A stretch of DNA of 64,000 bases from the NCBI GenBank assembly GCA_022606135.1, contig JABYQN010000002.1, positions 2,232,001 to 2,296,000 of the forward strand. Reading direction: 5' to 3'. Source of the DNA: Fomes fomentarius (lineage: Eukaryota > Basidiomycota > Agaricomycetes > Polyporales > Polyporaceae). The translations under genes were made by a program, and so were the position numbers. The notes below the pieces were generated by a model. The model did no database searches. It was not told the origin of the DNA and worked only from the letters and a program-made list of their open reading frames with translations. Below, in pieces: positions 11,027 to 20,488 of the stretch; within the stretch, counting starts at the first letter, position 1; every line of letters starts with the position of its first letter.

Positions 11027-11978
11027 TTAGCACTGCAGTCCTGTGCCATCAGTGTGCCGGATTACCTCGTCAAAGGGCCGGGTATCGTTGAAACAGCTCT
11101 CCCAGACCTCATTCACCGCACGCTCCGCAGTCGCTTCGTCAGGACATGCCGGGTTGGCGCGGACAGATAAAATGGCACGACGCCGCACACACTCCTGGTG
11201 AGAAAGAAGGCAGCCGTAAATATTCAGGCTCAAGACCGGTCGACATCCTTCGGCGAAACTTGCCTGGTGCTGCTTCGAGAACGAGATGAACCCTCTCCGA
11301 ATCTCCCGACTCCACCTGCAGTCCCCGCTGAGGCTGTTCGCACGAATCTTCACATCGACAATAGCCAGTCAACGTTAACATTACTCTCACTTGCGCGGTA
11401 ACCGCGGACGGCACCGGGCAATGGCACCGCGAAAGAAAGGGAAGGCGACATACCTCGCTGCACGCATGATGCCGGAGATTGTTCCAGTCCACCTTGAACT
11501 TTGCGTGATCGTACATATGCACGAGCTCGTGTACAATGGTGTCCTCCATATGGCCCTTGCTCATGAACTTTCCTTGACAGAGCACTACTGCGCCCGCTTC
11601 TGGGCTGAATCCGCCCGCGCGGGTGAAGTCACAAGGAGCGCATACGATGTCGGAGGAGGATACGTCGGCGCCGGTAAACTTCAAGTGCTTTAGCATGAAT
11701 GTGACAGCGGGACCTGGGAGGAGGGAAGCGCGAGGTCACAAGGTGCTGAGTGGAATGAGTATGGATCGAGAGGACTGGTGGGTCCACGAATACTGACTGT
11801 ATGTCATGAGCTCCTTCTTCCACTTCTCGCATGTCTGGTGGTGGTAGGCCTCCATGTCCGCCGCCCGCTCCTCCTTTGTTCCGCCAATCCCGGTGATCAT
11901 TGAGAATTTCCGTCTCCATCGTTCATATGTTGGCTGGTCGGCATCGCTGGGGGCCGGAGTACTAGGGTTGGCATCCAT
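11027..11978 (-). CDS. ATP23: Mitochondrial inner membrane protease/chaperone ATP23
   Basis: Zinc metalloprotease of the intermembrane space that matures Atp6 and assists F0 assembly. Exon 1 (from 11978) gives [11 protein letters not shown]... then [17 protein letters not shown] and [11 protein letters not shown]; exon 2 gives [15 protein letters not shown], a CAPCDF cysteine pair and the zinc motif HELVH at about residues 122-126 followed by [21 protein letters not shown]; later exons give [20 protein letters not shown] and [13 protein letters not shown], the conserved C-terminal block. Stop TAA 11027-11029. Paired cysteines fit import through the Mia40 route. The intron at 11263-11195 has a GC donor (CAG|GCAAGT ... 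CACCAG|GAG); it is 69 nt and has no stop, so an ORF caller reads through it and inserts 23 false residues. An upstream in-frame Met (12050) exists, but the family N-terminus favours 11978. Confidence 0.93.
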
Positions 11979-12271
11979 GCTGCGGAGGCGAAAGCTGGCA
12001 ATGTGGTGGCAAAAGCAGAGCAGTAGGTTTGGAGCGTTTGGTCGCGTCACCGCGAGTCGGCCCGCGACGCGCTCGCGAACGGGCGTCTATTAGTATGCTT
12101 GGGGTAGTTTGAGGGACTCCCGGGACGGAGAGGGCGATGAAGTCCAACATGCACTGGTAGAAGCCGACTATAATATCGCACGGAACTCTGAATTGTAATA
12201 TGTGTAGCGTGTAGTGCATACCCCGATAAAACGCGTTACAATGCTTATTGAGACTCCGGCCGACACCGTAG

Positions 12272-13529
12272 CTACAACTTCGCAGGATTCTTCCACACAG
12301 GCTTCCGTTTCTGTAACACAGGACGTCAGACTCCTGATTCCGTTGTGATCCGATATGCGCTCACCTCTGAGAAGGCTTTGAGTCCCTCCTGCAATAGCAA
12401 TTTCTTCAGTACGACGCGAAGAGTCACAATGGATTAAATACAAGCCCCTGCCCTCACCTGTATATTCTCACTGACGAACTGCCGCTTGCTCTCCTTAGAG
12501 TTGATATGCGCAATGACCGCCTCTTCCACGCTCCCATGCCTTTGAGCAAGGAGAAGGGCACGCTTGGTGCTCTGAACAGAGTCGGGGCTCGAGTTCTGTG
12601 CGATCTCAGCCGCCCATGCCAAAGCAGTTGACAAGACTTGGTCTTTGGGGACGACCTTGTTGACGCTACATATCCGTATCAGATTCACATGAGTACGCAG
12701 TACGGGCGAATGACGCACAACTTAAAGCGCGTCGCTGCTTCGGTTGCTGTGATTGCTCTTCCGGTTAGCAGAAGTTCGCTCGCGAGCTGGATGGAAGTGA
12801 CATAAGACATCTCCATAATTTTCATGTAGCCTAGAGACTTTACGGCGTACCTGATGACCAGCAATGTGTGCCAGGCGTGGCATGCCTTTGACAAGACGTC
12901 AGTCAATATGCATGATGATTGATAACAGGAACTGACGAACCTCCTTGGACGGCGACTACCCCACGCCGAACCTCGGGAAGCGCAAATTTCGCGTCTTCGC
13001 CAGCAATGACCAGGTCGCAGTTCAGCACAATCTCAGTGCCGCCGCCGTACGCACCACCGTTGACTGCAGCGATGATAGGTTTAGAGGTACTGAACCTCCG
13101 TGAAAGAGACGCAAAGCCGTCGGCCTCGTGGATTATGGCATTCTGGTCCTGATCCGCGCCTCCACCAGCTTGTCGCTTGTTCCACCTGAGAAGGCATTGC
13201 TTAGCAAGACAGTATGCTTCTGCCTGCGCGAAACTCACGCAATCAAGTCGGCCCCGGCACAGAAGAGGCGACCCTCTCCTGTGACCACTGCAATCCTGTA
13301 CAAGAACATGAGTGTTTTTTTCGCCAAGAGCCATATACGATCGTATCCACCATAAACTTGGCTCGTTGTCAAACCAATCTAGTATAGTCTTCACGTCCTT
13401 GGTCATTGTAGGTGTGACTGCGTTGAGAGCCTTCGGGCGGTTCAAGGTCAGGAGCAAAACATGCTCCTGAGGAAACGAGACTTTGATCTCGTTCGAGTGT
13501 GCCGGGGGCTGAAACGCACTGCTTGACAT
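12272..13529 (-). CDS. Enoyl-CoA hydratase/isomerase (crotonase) family protein
   Basis: Crotonase-fold enzyme, probably of fatty-acid or branched-chain acyl-CoA breakdown. Spliced product about 290 residues. N-terminal block HVLLLTLNRPKALNAV; oxyanion-hole half VAVVTGEGRLFCAGADL; second half PIIAAVNGGAYGGGTEIVLNCDLVIAGEDAKFALPEVRRGV, where the Glu of ALPEV matches a catalytic acid of hydratases. Then a GMPRLAHIAGHQ exon, LLLTGRAITATEA, VNKVVPKDQVL, and the C-terminal EGLKAFSE exon (between 12362 and 12389) joined to KRKPVWKNPAKL and the TAG at 12272-12274. Start ATG 13529 gives MSSSAFQPPAHSNEIKV, and no mitochondrial presequence is obvious. The C-terminus NPAKL could act as a weak variant of a peroxisomal targeting signal; this is only a suggestion. 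Specific substrate unknown. Confidence 0.88.
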
Positions 13530-13804
13530 GCCGGTGAATGTGTAAAGCCACGGTTCGTTGCAACGGTCGGGATTCGGGAAGGTGGTGTTGAACTAAGATG
13601 GATCCCCAGCTTCAGGAACCTGGAATGTGGGGTTAAGCGCCCCGGGCAACTCCAGTTACCGGTTGCGTCGCCGGTTCCAGCGGGGCGAGGAGGTGCCAAG
13701 TCGTCAAAAACTTGCTTCTACATAACTCTACACATATGTACTGTGCCACAACAACAAACGCGCTGGCGGAATAAAAGCACAATGCGTGGGCAATAGTGAG
13801 ACAC

Positions 13805-14899
13805 TTATGAAACACAGTCCTGCAAACAGAATTCCCATGTTCGATCTTCCCCACCCTCACCGGTCTTACCCTGGCCATGCGCCCGCTCCCCTTTGGTCAT
13901 GCGATGCTCGTAACCTGACCAAATGTGGCGGTGGAACACAAACGATCGTAGCTGGATATATTTGGGGTTCGGCTTCTGACCTGAAGATGTCGGTGGAGGT
14001 GGACTTTTGGCCAGCTTAGGTAGATCCCTGCAGGAACAAAACGAACGGCAGACATCAATTGACTGTTGGATCTACTTGTGTGGGAGACAGCGGACACCTA
14101 CCAGAGTGTGTACGGCGGGACATTTCGTAAGGTGATCAAGATGGTGCCACGAGCTTGTTGTGCGCTTTCGTTGGATGCCATATTGTCTTTTGCATCTGCT
14201 TCATCATCTCCAGACTCATCATCAGCACCGCGCTTCCGCTTGCGAACCTTGTGTATCATTGGTATCGAACCCGACGCAAGGAAAGGTGCGGCAGACCGTA
14301 GGAAGCCTAGGAGGAGGAGCTGATTAGACAAGATGTTTCTGTCTTGGTCTGTTATTCCCTTCCCTTCATATCGGAGTGAGCTCGATGCGGTTCGGTTGAA
14401 CACGATGTAACCACCAACCTGCATGAGGGAAGTTCCAAACTATTCGATCATATTTTCTGCCCTTGAGAAGGGGATATCGGTCAAGCTTGGTAGCATCGAC
14501 CCCGAAGAGGACCTCTACGCCTTTTTGACGGAGTGCCGCTATGATCTCTGTAGCATCCGGATATTTTGAACAGCATTCCTCCTCTGTATCGTAGGCAGTG
14601 GCAGTGACATTTGAAGGCGGGAGGAAGTCCAGCGATGGCGGAGGGGAACAGACAACAGCACGTGCAAAGGAGAAATTGCCCTCGCCAACCAGTAGAATTC
14701 TTTCGGTCGCGCTGAATGGAATGGTGGGCGGGCGGTGAGAAGCAGCTGTCGCTCGCTCGTTCCCCTTTCCTTTCTTTGCGCCCGTCTTCGCGCGTTCAGC
14801 ATGCTGCGCGGCGTGCGCCGCCTCCTGCTTCTTCTTCAAGCGCGACTGCTGAGACGACAGAGCGGCTTTGAGCGAACCTCGTTTAGACCCTTTGGCCAT
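13805..14899 (-). CDS. BMT5-like 25S rRNA (uracil-N3)-methyltransferase
   Basis: Rossmann-like methyltransferase of the DUF2431/BMT5-like family (PF10354), which methylates a uridine of large-subunit rRNA in the nucleolus. Start ATG 14899 gives MAKGSKRGSLKAALSSQQSR, a Lys/Arg-rich N-terminus suited to nucleolar targeting; another Met at 14932 lies in frame but adds a non-conserved leader. The domain runs RILLVGEGNFSFARAV (SAM loop), VTATAYDTEEECCSKYPDA, VLFGVDATKL, DRIVWNFPHAG, then after an intron KGITDQDRNILSNQLLLLGF LRSAAPFL. It continues KVRKRKRGADDESGDDEAD (acidic insert), GTILITLRNVPPYTLW and, after the last intron, DLPKLAKSPPPP, YIQLRSFVFHRHIWSGYEHR and a tail ending with TAA at 13805-13807. 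All expected blocks are present; about 320 residues. Confidence 0.9.
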
Positions 14900-15138
14900 C
14901 GGTGATGTCGATATGCTCGAAGTAAGGAGCAAAGCGGTTGTTTACGCATATTAGAGAGCCGTTGGTACATAGCGCTATCTAAAGTTCGGTCCCGTGTCTC
15001 CGTTATTTCCGGGCTCACTTCGACGTGGCGTCTAAGCCAACTGACACGTCTGTTACATACCCTCACCTCCTCTCGTGCCGTGCAGCTAGCTGCCCTCTTA
15101 GTCCCAGTCGCTCTTTACCGCTCACACAACATCTCATT
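14900..15138. promoter_or_regulatory. Divergent promoter, BMT5-like / RAMP4
   Basis: The 239-nt gap between two head-to-head start codons must hold both core promoters. It contains GACGTGGC at 15022-15029, about 110 nt before the RAMP4 start, resembling the ACGTGG core of unfolded-protein-response elements. No TATA box is evident. Confidence 0.4.
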
Positions 15139-15465
15139 ATGGTACGTCAAGTCATATCGATATGCAGCAAGCAAAGTGACTAACGCGCATTCTATGTATT
15201 TTGCGAAACTGACAGCCCACCGAATTCGAGCTCCGTAAGAGGAACAGCCAGTTTGCAGACAAGGCTCGCGCGGGCAAAAACCCCATCAAGCCCTCTCGCC
15301 AGGAGCGGCTGTCAAAACGAAGCCCAATCAGTCTGTGGGCGTTGGGTATCATTCTGTTCGTGGTAGTGGGTGGAGGTGCGTCGATACATCCCGTCTCCAA
15401 AGTTACTCTAATGACCCTATCGATCCCCAGTGCTGTTCGAGCTCCTTCGTCTCTTCTTACTGTGA
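15139..15465 (+). CDS. RAMP4/SERP1 stress-associated ER membrane protein
   Basis: A 65-residue tail-anchored ER protein of the RAMP4/SERP family (PF06624) that associates with the Sec61 translocon and protects nascent proteins under ER stress. It needs splicing to see: exon 1 codes only for the start codon (15139-15141), a 74-nt intron follows (GTACGT...GACAG), exon 2 is 15216-15375, exon 3 is 15431-15465 with TGA at 15463. The protein begins MPTEFELRKRNSQFADKARA, continues GKNPIKPSRQERLSKRSPIS and ends with one membrane segment, LWALGIILFVVVGGVLFELL, plus RLFL. Length, basic N-terminus and single C-terminal anchor all fit the family. It shares a promoter with the BMT5-like gene. Confidence 0.88.
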
Positions 15466-15701
15466 TCACGCCACACGCGATGTGCGTCTCCAGACGCCGG
15501 CACGAGACAAGCTCGTTGTACAACAGTCATACTTCCCTGTAACTTATGCTGCTCAATCTAGTACTCGGGCCATATTCATTATTCAGATCTGCACGTAGCA
15601 CGCGGACAGTTGATGCGCGACAAGAGCCCATAACGCATAAGCGGGTGCGGAGAGTCGCAAAGATACATGTCAGTCACACACCATGTCATCATGCTATTAC
15701 T

Positions 15702-17575
15702 TCAAGTCGAAGGGCCTGCTTCAGCGTCTGCAGCTTCGCCAATGGCTTCGATGCCCTCCATGGCTTCCCCTTCCAGCTCTCTCTCGTCGATCTTGACCTC
15801 ATCTCCAGCCCAGATACGCATTGTAGGTTGCCAGAGCATCACAATATTGTCCTCGGAGGTGCTGCCGGCTGTCCAACTTTCTCCTTCGCCCGGTGCCCAG
15901 CAGAAGTCTGTTGGACGCGCAGTATGACCTAGTGCGTTGAGCCGTGAGCCTAAATAATAAGTGAATGTATATATGCCGAACATACCTCCGTGAACGAACA
16001 GCAGCTCTGGTGGTCCATCCTCCTGGTCATCTGGGGTCTGCTCAACGCCAATTTGTGACAGGTCCCAGATATTGACGCGTCTGTCACTGGAGGCGGATGC
16101 GAAGACGGTTGGATTGTGTGGTGACCACGACAGGTGTAGCACTTCGTCGGTATGCGCTTCAAAGATATGTACAATATTATCCAATTTCCGTCTATCGCGT
16201 AGGTGGATGGTCTGGAGGGTAATATTAGTAGGCGTTCACTTGCAGGGCATCACATGTACCTTGTCCGCACTGCCGGTGAGTATCAGGTGTGGGAAGTTGA
16301 CGTTAGGTGTCCAGGAAACAGCGAGGATCTCGCGGTCGTGTGCCTGCAACTGTGCAGCGGGTTTTGTAGCATCACGAATATCCCAGCTATTATTATATGT
16401 CAATGTAGTGTAGTTGCGCACAGATCGTGTAGACGCGGTGACTCACATCATAAGCTTTTTGTCGTCGCCGACGCTTGCAAACGTGTAATCTTCGGTGGCA
16501 TGCCAGTCGACATCCTAACAGGTATCTCATTAAGGTGAATGTTTGCTTAAGTTCGCGTCATACGGACCCCGACAACGGATGTGTGTCCTTTGAAGACCGT
16601 AGTGGGTTCGATTGTGTTGTTCGCTTTTGAGTAAGAGTTAATATCCCTGCAAAGTTTACGGTAAACAAGGCGAGGTTGGTGCAGAGGACAGTCTACCTTA
16701 ACTCACCAGTGGCACACAGTTGTGTCTTCGGAACCTCCAAGAACATTGCCAGACTTCAGTGGACTCCACGCCAAACCATAACTATAGAATGCCTGAGAAC
16801 CCTAGCAGATTCACGAAGCACTAGGCACGCACCCTTCCATGGTCTGCCCAACCAACCGTATATCGGGCTTACACACGCCACCACGCTCCGGCTCACTCGA
16901 GTGCTTGGTTCGGTCGAAAATAAGAACCTCACCGGAGACAGCTTTGGTAGCGATCAAGTCCGGGTTTTGAGGCATATAGCGTGCCCGGTTGACTTCTCCA
17001 GGGTGGTTGATACGTTGGATGATCTGAAGGCGTGGCTGTGGAGGAAGACTATGTCCGCCAAGCTCGCCACGTTCATCGTCGTAGTCGCCTCGGTCAAGTA
17101 CATCGGCGGAGCTGCTGCCGTCACGCTTTGGAAGCTGGACAGTCGCAATTTGGAGGTAGTCTTGCGCTTGACCGGACGTATGAGTCCCTAGGAGCACGCG
17201 GTGGATGGTGGATGGCTTATTTGTTGGTCTACAAAGAAATTGAGAATAGGTAGGTGGAGGACAGCAGACATGCAGCACGTACGATTCTTTGTCAGGGAAC
17301 CATTGACACGTCAAACTGGGCCAGTCGAGGGCGTGTGTGATGACTACATCGTACAAGTACGGAGCGTTCTTCTTCCTGTACACTGGTTATGAGCCCAAGC
17401 CACCACTCACAATGTACCTGCCTACCAAGTTTTGTACTCCTTCGTGATCCCAATGCAGTCAGCGCCGTGTGCAGGCCGGACACGATTATATGGTTTGAGA
17501 TACCTCGTTGATGAGCTTATTCTCTTCCTCCGCCGCGAGATCGTCCTCTAGCTCTTCCTGCATAGGTGGCTTCAT
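15702..17575 (-). CDS. Histone-binding WD40 protein (RBBP4/MSI1/HAT2 family)
   Basis: Seven-bladed WD40 protein that binds histone H3-H4 in complexes such as CAF-1, HAT-B, Rpd3/Sin3 or PRC2. Start ATG 17575 gives MKPPMQEELEDDLAAEEENK followed by LINE at an exon end; the next exons give KKNAPYLYDVVITHALDWPS LTCQWFPDKE, HRVLLGTHTSGQAQDYLQIA, NHPGEVNRARYMPQNPDLIA and KPDIRLVGQTMEG. Later exons give DIRDATKPAAQLQAHDREIL, NFPHLILTGSADK, VHIFEAHTDEVLHLSWSPHN, VNIWDLSQIG, EDGPPELLFVHGG, HTARPTDFCWAP and SEDNIVMLWQPT. Stop TGA 15702-15704 follows an acidic tail. About 430 residues and roughly ten exons. Which paralogue (MSI1 or HAT2) cannot be told by eye. A further short 5' exon is possible, since a splice-acceptor-like CAG lies just before the chosen ATG. 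Confidence 0.9.
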
Positions 17576-18017
17576 TCTGCCGAGGTATTTTAGAGTAGAG
17601 ACAGGAGCACTAGTAGACCTTCTAGAAACAGAGGAACACAGATGAAGTACCGAAGGTAAAGTCGGAAGTGGTCCAGGTCAAGGCTTCAGCATTCACGTCG
17701 CGTTACAGGCGCGTTCTCACACGTCACGCTTCGGTCACGAATCACCTGTTCCCACCTCAACTAGGTCACCCAAGCATTAAGTTCATCTTGGTCCCCAGAC
17801 ATACACTACAAGACGAGCGTGGTAGGATTTAAGCATGGGCATGCATTACTGGGCGTATGGAACAAGACCATCACAGCCCAAAGTAATATATGAATGCACA
17901 CCGACGGAAGCTCATTGGGCAACAAGCAACAGACCTACCGCGTCCGCAAGCTCTATGTCGCGGGACGCTCAAGAATAGGCCTATATTCTAGATGAGGCAT
18001 ACAGGAGGGTGTCTACA
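17576..18017. other. Intergenic region
   Basis: Promoter side of the RBBP4-like gene and 3' side of the subunit e gene, both on the minus strand. Nothing recognisable. Confidence 0.5.
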
Positions 18018-18429
18018 TCACTTCGACTCGGCTTCCCACTTTGCAATCAATTTCTCAAGGTCGAATCGAGGATCCTCAGGGTCGGTGATGACTGGACAGA
18101 GGATCCGTGAGCGTGTTGGTCGACAGGAACCAGAGGGGCAAGACGATGGGGCAGCGGAGGTGAGGACATGATAGAATAATACTCACCACCGTCCTTGCCA
18201 CCCTGCTGCTTCCTCTTCCACGCTTCCTTTGCCTCCTCGATCAAGTGCTCGCGCTCGTGGATGGCATGATGCTTGACTTCTGCGTCATGCGCCTTTTGTA
18301 GTGAGCGACGATGGGTGATACCGTAGAAAACACCGCCGAGGAGAGCGGTATATCTCACAACCTACAACATTTCAGTGCGCAGGACTCGGGTAGACAGAGA
18401 CGACATACGTTGACTGTAGTGGAGGCCAT
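18018..18429 (-). CDS. TIM11: Mitochondrial ATP synthase subunit e
   Basis: Small F0 membrane subunit that drives ATP synthase dimerisation and cristae shaping. Three exons: ATG 18429 with MASTTVN (21 nt), then VVRYTALLGGVFYGITHRRS LQKAHDAEVKHHAIHEREHL IEEAKEAWKRKQQ, then VITDPEDPRFDLEKLIAKWE AESK and TGA at 18018-18020. About 95 residues. The single N-terminal membrane helix carries the GxxxG dimer motif (GVFYG), and the rest is a charged coiled coil exposed to the intermembrane space. Length and motif both match the family. Neighbour ATP23 also acts on F0, but the two are 6 kb apart and the link is probably chance. Confidence 0.9.
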
Positions 18430-18791
18430 TCCGAACGTGAGATCTCGGGTACTAAGGAGGGGAGAGGAGAGCACCTATTCAAGACCGCCATGAGTATGTC
18501 ATGCCGTATGCACATCTGTACAGTGCACTCCGACGCTTTGCTCACCAGGGAACGAGAAAAGATAGGTGAGCCTAGCGAAGCGTTTGCCTGCTCTTGGTTG
18601 GACGGAAGGAATAGGATGCTTGCTGACGTACACTTCCTGTCCAAGTCCGCGGGCAGCCGTGTCCGGGGTCCCGGCTTTCTCAGTGCAATGCATCTAGATC
18701 TTTGCGGTGTATCCGTGACGGCCCTATCCCAGTCTATGTCTGCTTTCTTGCCCTTTGCACTTGGACGATCTCACTGAACTCGGCTTCCACA
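18430..18791. promoter_or_regulatory. Divergent promoter, subunit e / Ies4-like
   Basis: 362 nt between opposed start codons. No TATA box or known element was recognised; small open frames here are not convincing. Confidence 0.35.
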
Positions 18792-20157
18792 ATGACTGAA
18801 GACGTCGACATGGATGCTCCTCAGATCTCCACTCTGCGCGAAGAAACCACTCCAGAACCAAACCCTGCACGATCGTCCAAGTTTAGAGTCAAGTTGCTGG
18901 TGAATGACAAGTCAGAAGGTTCCCGAGCTGGCTCCACGTCAAGCAAGCATGGCAGGCCAGCGAGCGACGACGACGACGAAGACGAGGACGATGATGAGGA
19001 AGAGGACCAACTCATTGACGATGACGATGACGAGGTTGCTGTCGCGAAGCCCGCACCCACTATAGCTCCCCAGGTCGTAGCAGCACTTGCTGTGGCGACA
19101 CCCCCAAAGCGTGGAGGTCGTGGCCGTGGGGGACGCGGAGGACGTGGTAGAGGACGTGGACGAGCTGGCGCGCCAGCTCCTGGGCCTGGCATAACTTGGT
19201 TCGAAACTGTGCCCTCAGAAGCCAAGTCCTCCCAGGATGCTCGAGCAGACGTTTGGGATCCCTCATCGGTTGCTGGAAGCGTTGTGCCAACTCCTGCGAG
19301 GAAGAAGCCGGGTCCCCCTAAAGGTTCAACTATGAACCGGACTATCAAGAAGAGAGCACCGAAGTATGTCGTAGACTTCTTTACGTACATACTGTCTATA
19401 ACTTCTTGTTAGACCTGCCAAAACCGCCGTTTCTCTCCTCAAAGATGATGCTGACAACACCAGTGAAGGTCGGTGCACTTCTCGTTTGCGCAGTACGGTC
19501 TTGGACTAACGGTAACGTCCCTCAGCATACACTGGTACCGCTGCCTCGTCTCCCATCCCCCTTGAAGGATCTCCCGAGCCTGACATCCCGCTATCCTCCA
19601 TCATGCCTTCGCATCACGCGTTGGAAGACGCTCCCCTCGATGGTGTTCCCTTGCCTGTATACCCGCTTCCATCTAAACCCTTCCCTGTTCAGCCACCGCC
19701 AAAAATAGGCACTGGATTCGCCCCAGTGATCCCTCTTGACAAGAGTGGTAAACCTGTGCGCAAGTGGCGACAGGTAAACCGAGAAGTACGCGGAATTGCT
19801 GGAGGCCGTTGGTTTGTGAAGTCCTGGGTTGGGGAGAAGGAATCCGAGTTCGCGCATGCTGTTGCAGCCTCCCAGGCCGCTATGCAGGCTATGGCCAGTG
19901 ACTGTCTGTCTGCCGCGGGTCTTTCACTCCCAAATCTCTCGACAATCTCAATTTCTGGTACTGGCAGAGGACGCGGACGAGGAGCAAGACATGGCGTTGC
20001 GGGGCATGCATCCACAGTTGCGTCCTCCCGGGCAGGGTCCGTCATGCCTGAGAGTATATCTGCTCAGCTCAAAAAGCAGCGCGGCAGTGGCCCCAGTACC
20101 CCTTCTGTTGATATCCCGCCAACCCCTGTCCCAGTATCTGCTCCGCCTACTACATAA
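18792..20157 (+). CDS. Ies4-like INO80-complex subunit (tentative)
   Basis: Nuclear-looking protein of about 420 residues in three exons, start ATG 18792 (MTEDVDMDAPQ), stop TAA 20155-20157. Order of parts: KFRVKLLVND near the N-terminus; a strongly acidic Asp/Glu stretch at 18968-19034; an RG-rich stretch at 19112-19170 (KRGGRGRGGRGGRGRGRGRA); GITWFETVPSEAKSSQ; a basic KKPGPPKGSTMNRTIKKRA segment; then IPLDKSGKPVRKWRQVNREV RGIAGGRWFVKSWVGEKESE, a long Ala/Ser tail and a second RGRGRG patch. The combination of a KF(R/K)(V/L)KLL block with a C-terminal GKPxRKW...GxxWxxxxW block resembles the fungal INO80 subunit Ies4 (PF08193). The gene is certainly coding; the family name is a moderate-confidence call. 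Another RG-rich chromatin or RNA protein is possible. Confidence 0.55.
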
Positions 20158-20488
20158 TACTTGTTGTCGCATGCACGTTGCGCTGCTCTCGTACATCCAT
20201 AGATGGACTGATAGTACTTTCTGGCACTTGTCTGTAGTCTCTGCTCGCTGTATCTGTATCATGATTGTAATCGCAACCAGGGTGCCCATTTGGAAACATA
20301 GTCACAGTACAAAGTCGACATAAACTTTGTAACGTTATTTCTTTTGAATCAGATGCCGTCACCGCAGTCACCACATGTTGGCGCCCGTAGTAGCACCTCT
20401 CGCGCGGTGTCACTGCGCATGCGCACTTCAGCCCAGTACTGCCATTCTCTGCCGCACCCTCAGATATCCGTCGGCGACGAGCCCATCT
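20158..20488. other. Intergenic region
   Basis: 3' flank of the Ies4-like gene and promoter of DOP1. No element recognised. Confidence 0.45.

Noticed and set aside
13805..18429. Functional cluster of mitochondrial F0 genes (ATP23 and subunit e)
   Set aside because: The two genes are separated by unrelated genes and have independent promoters; proximity is most simply chance.
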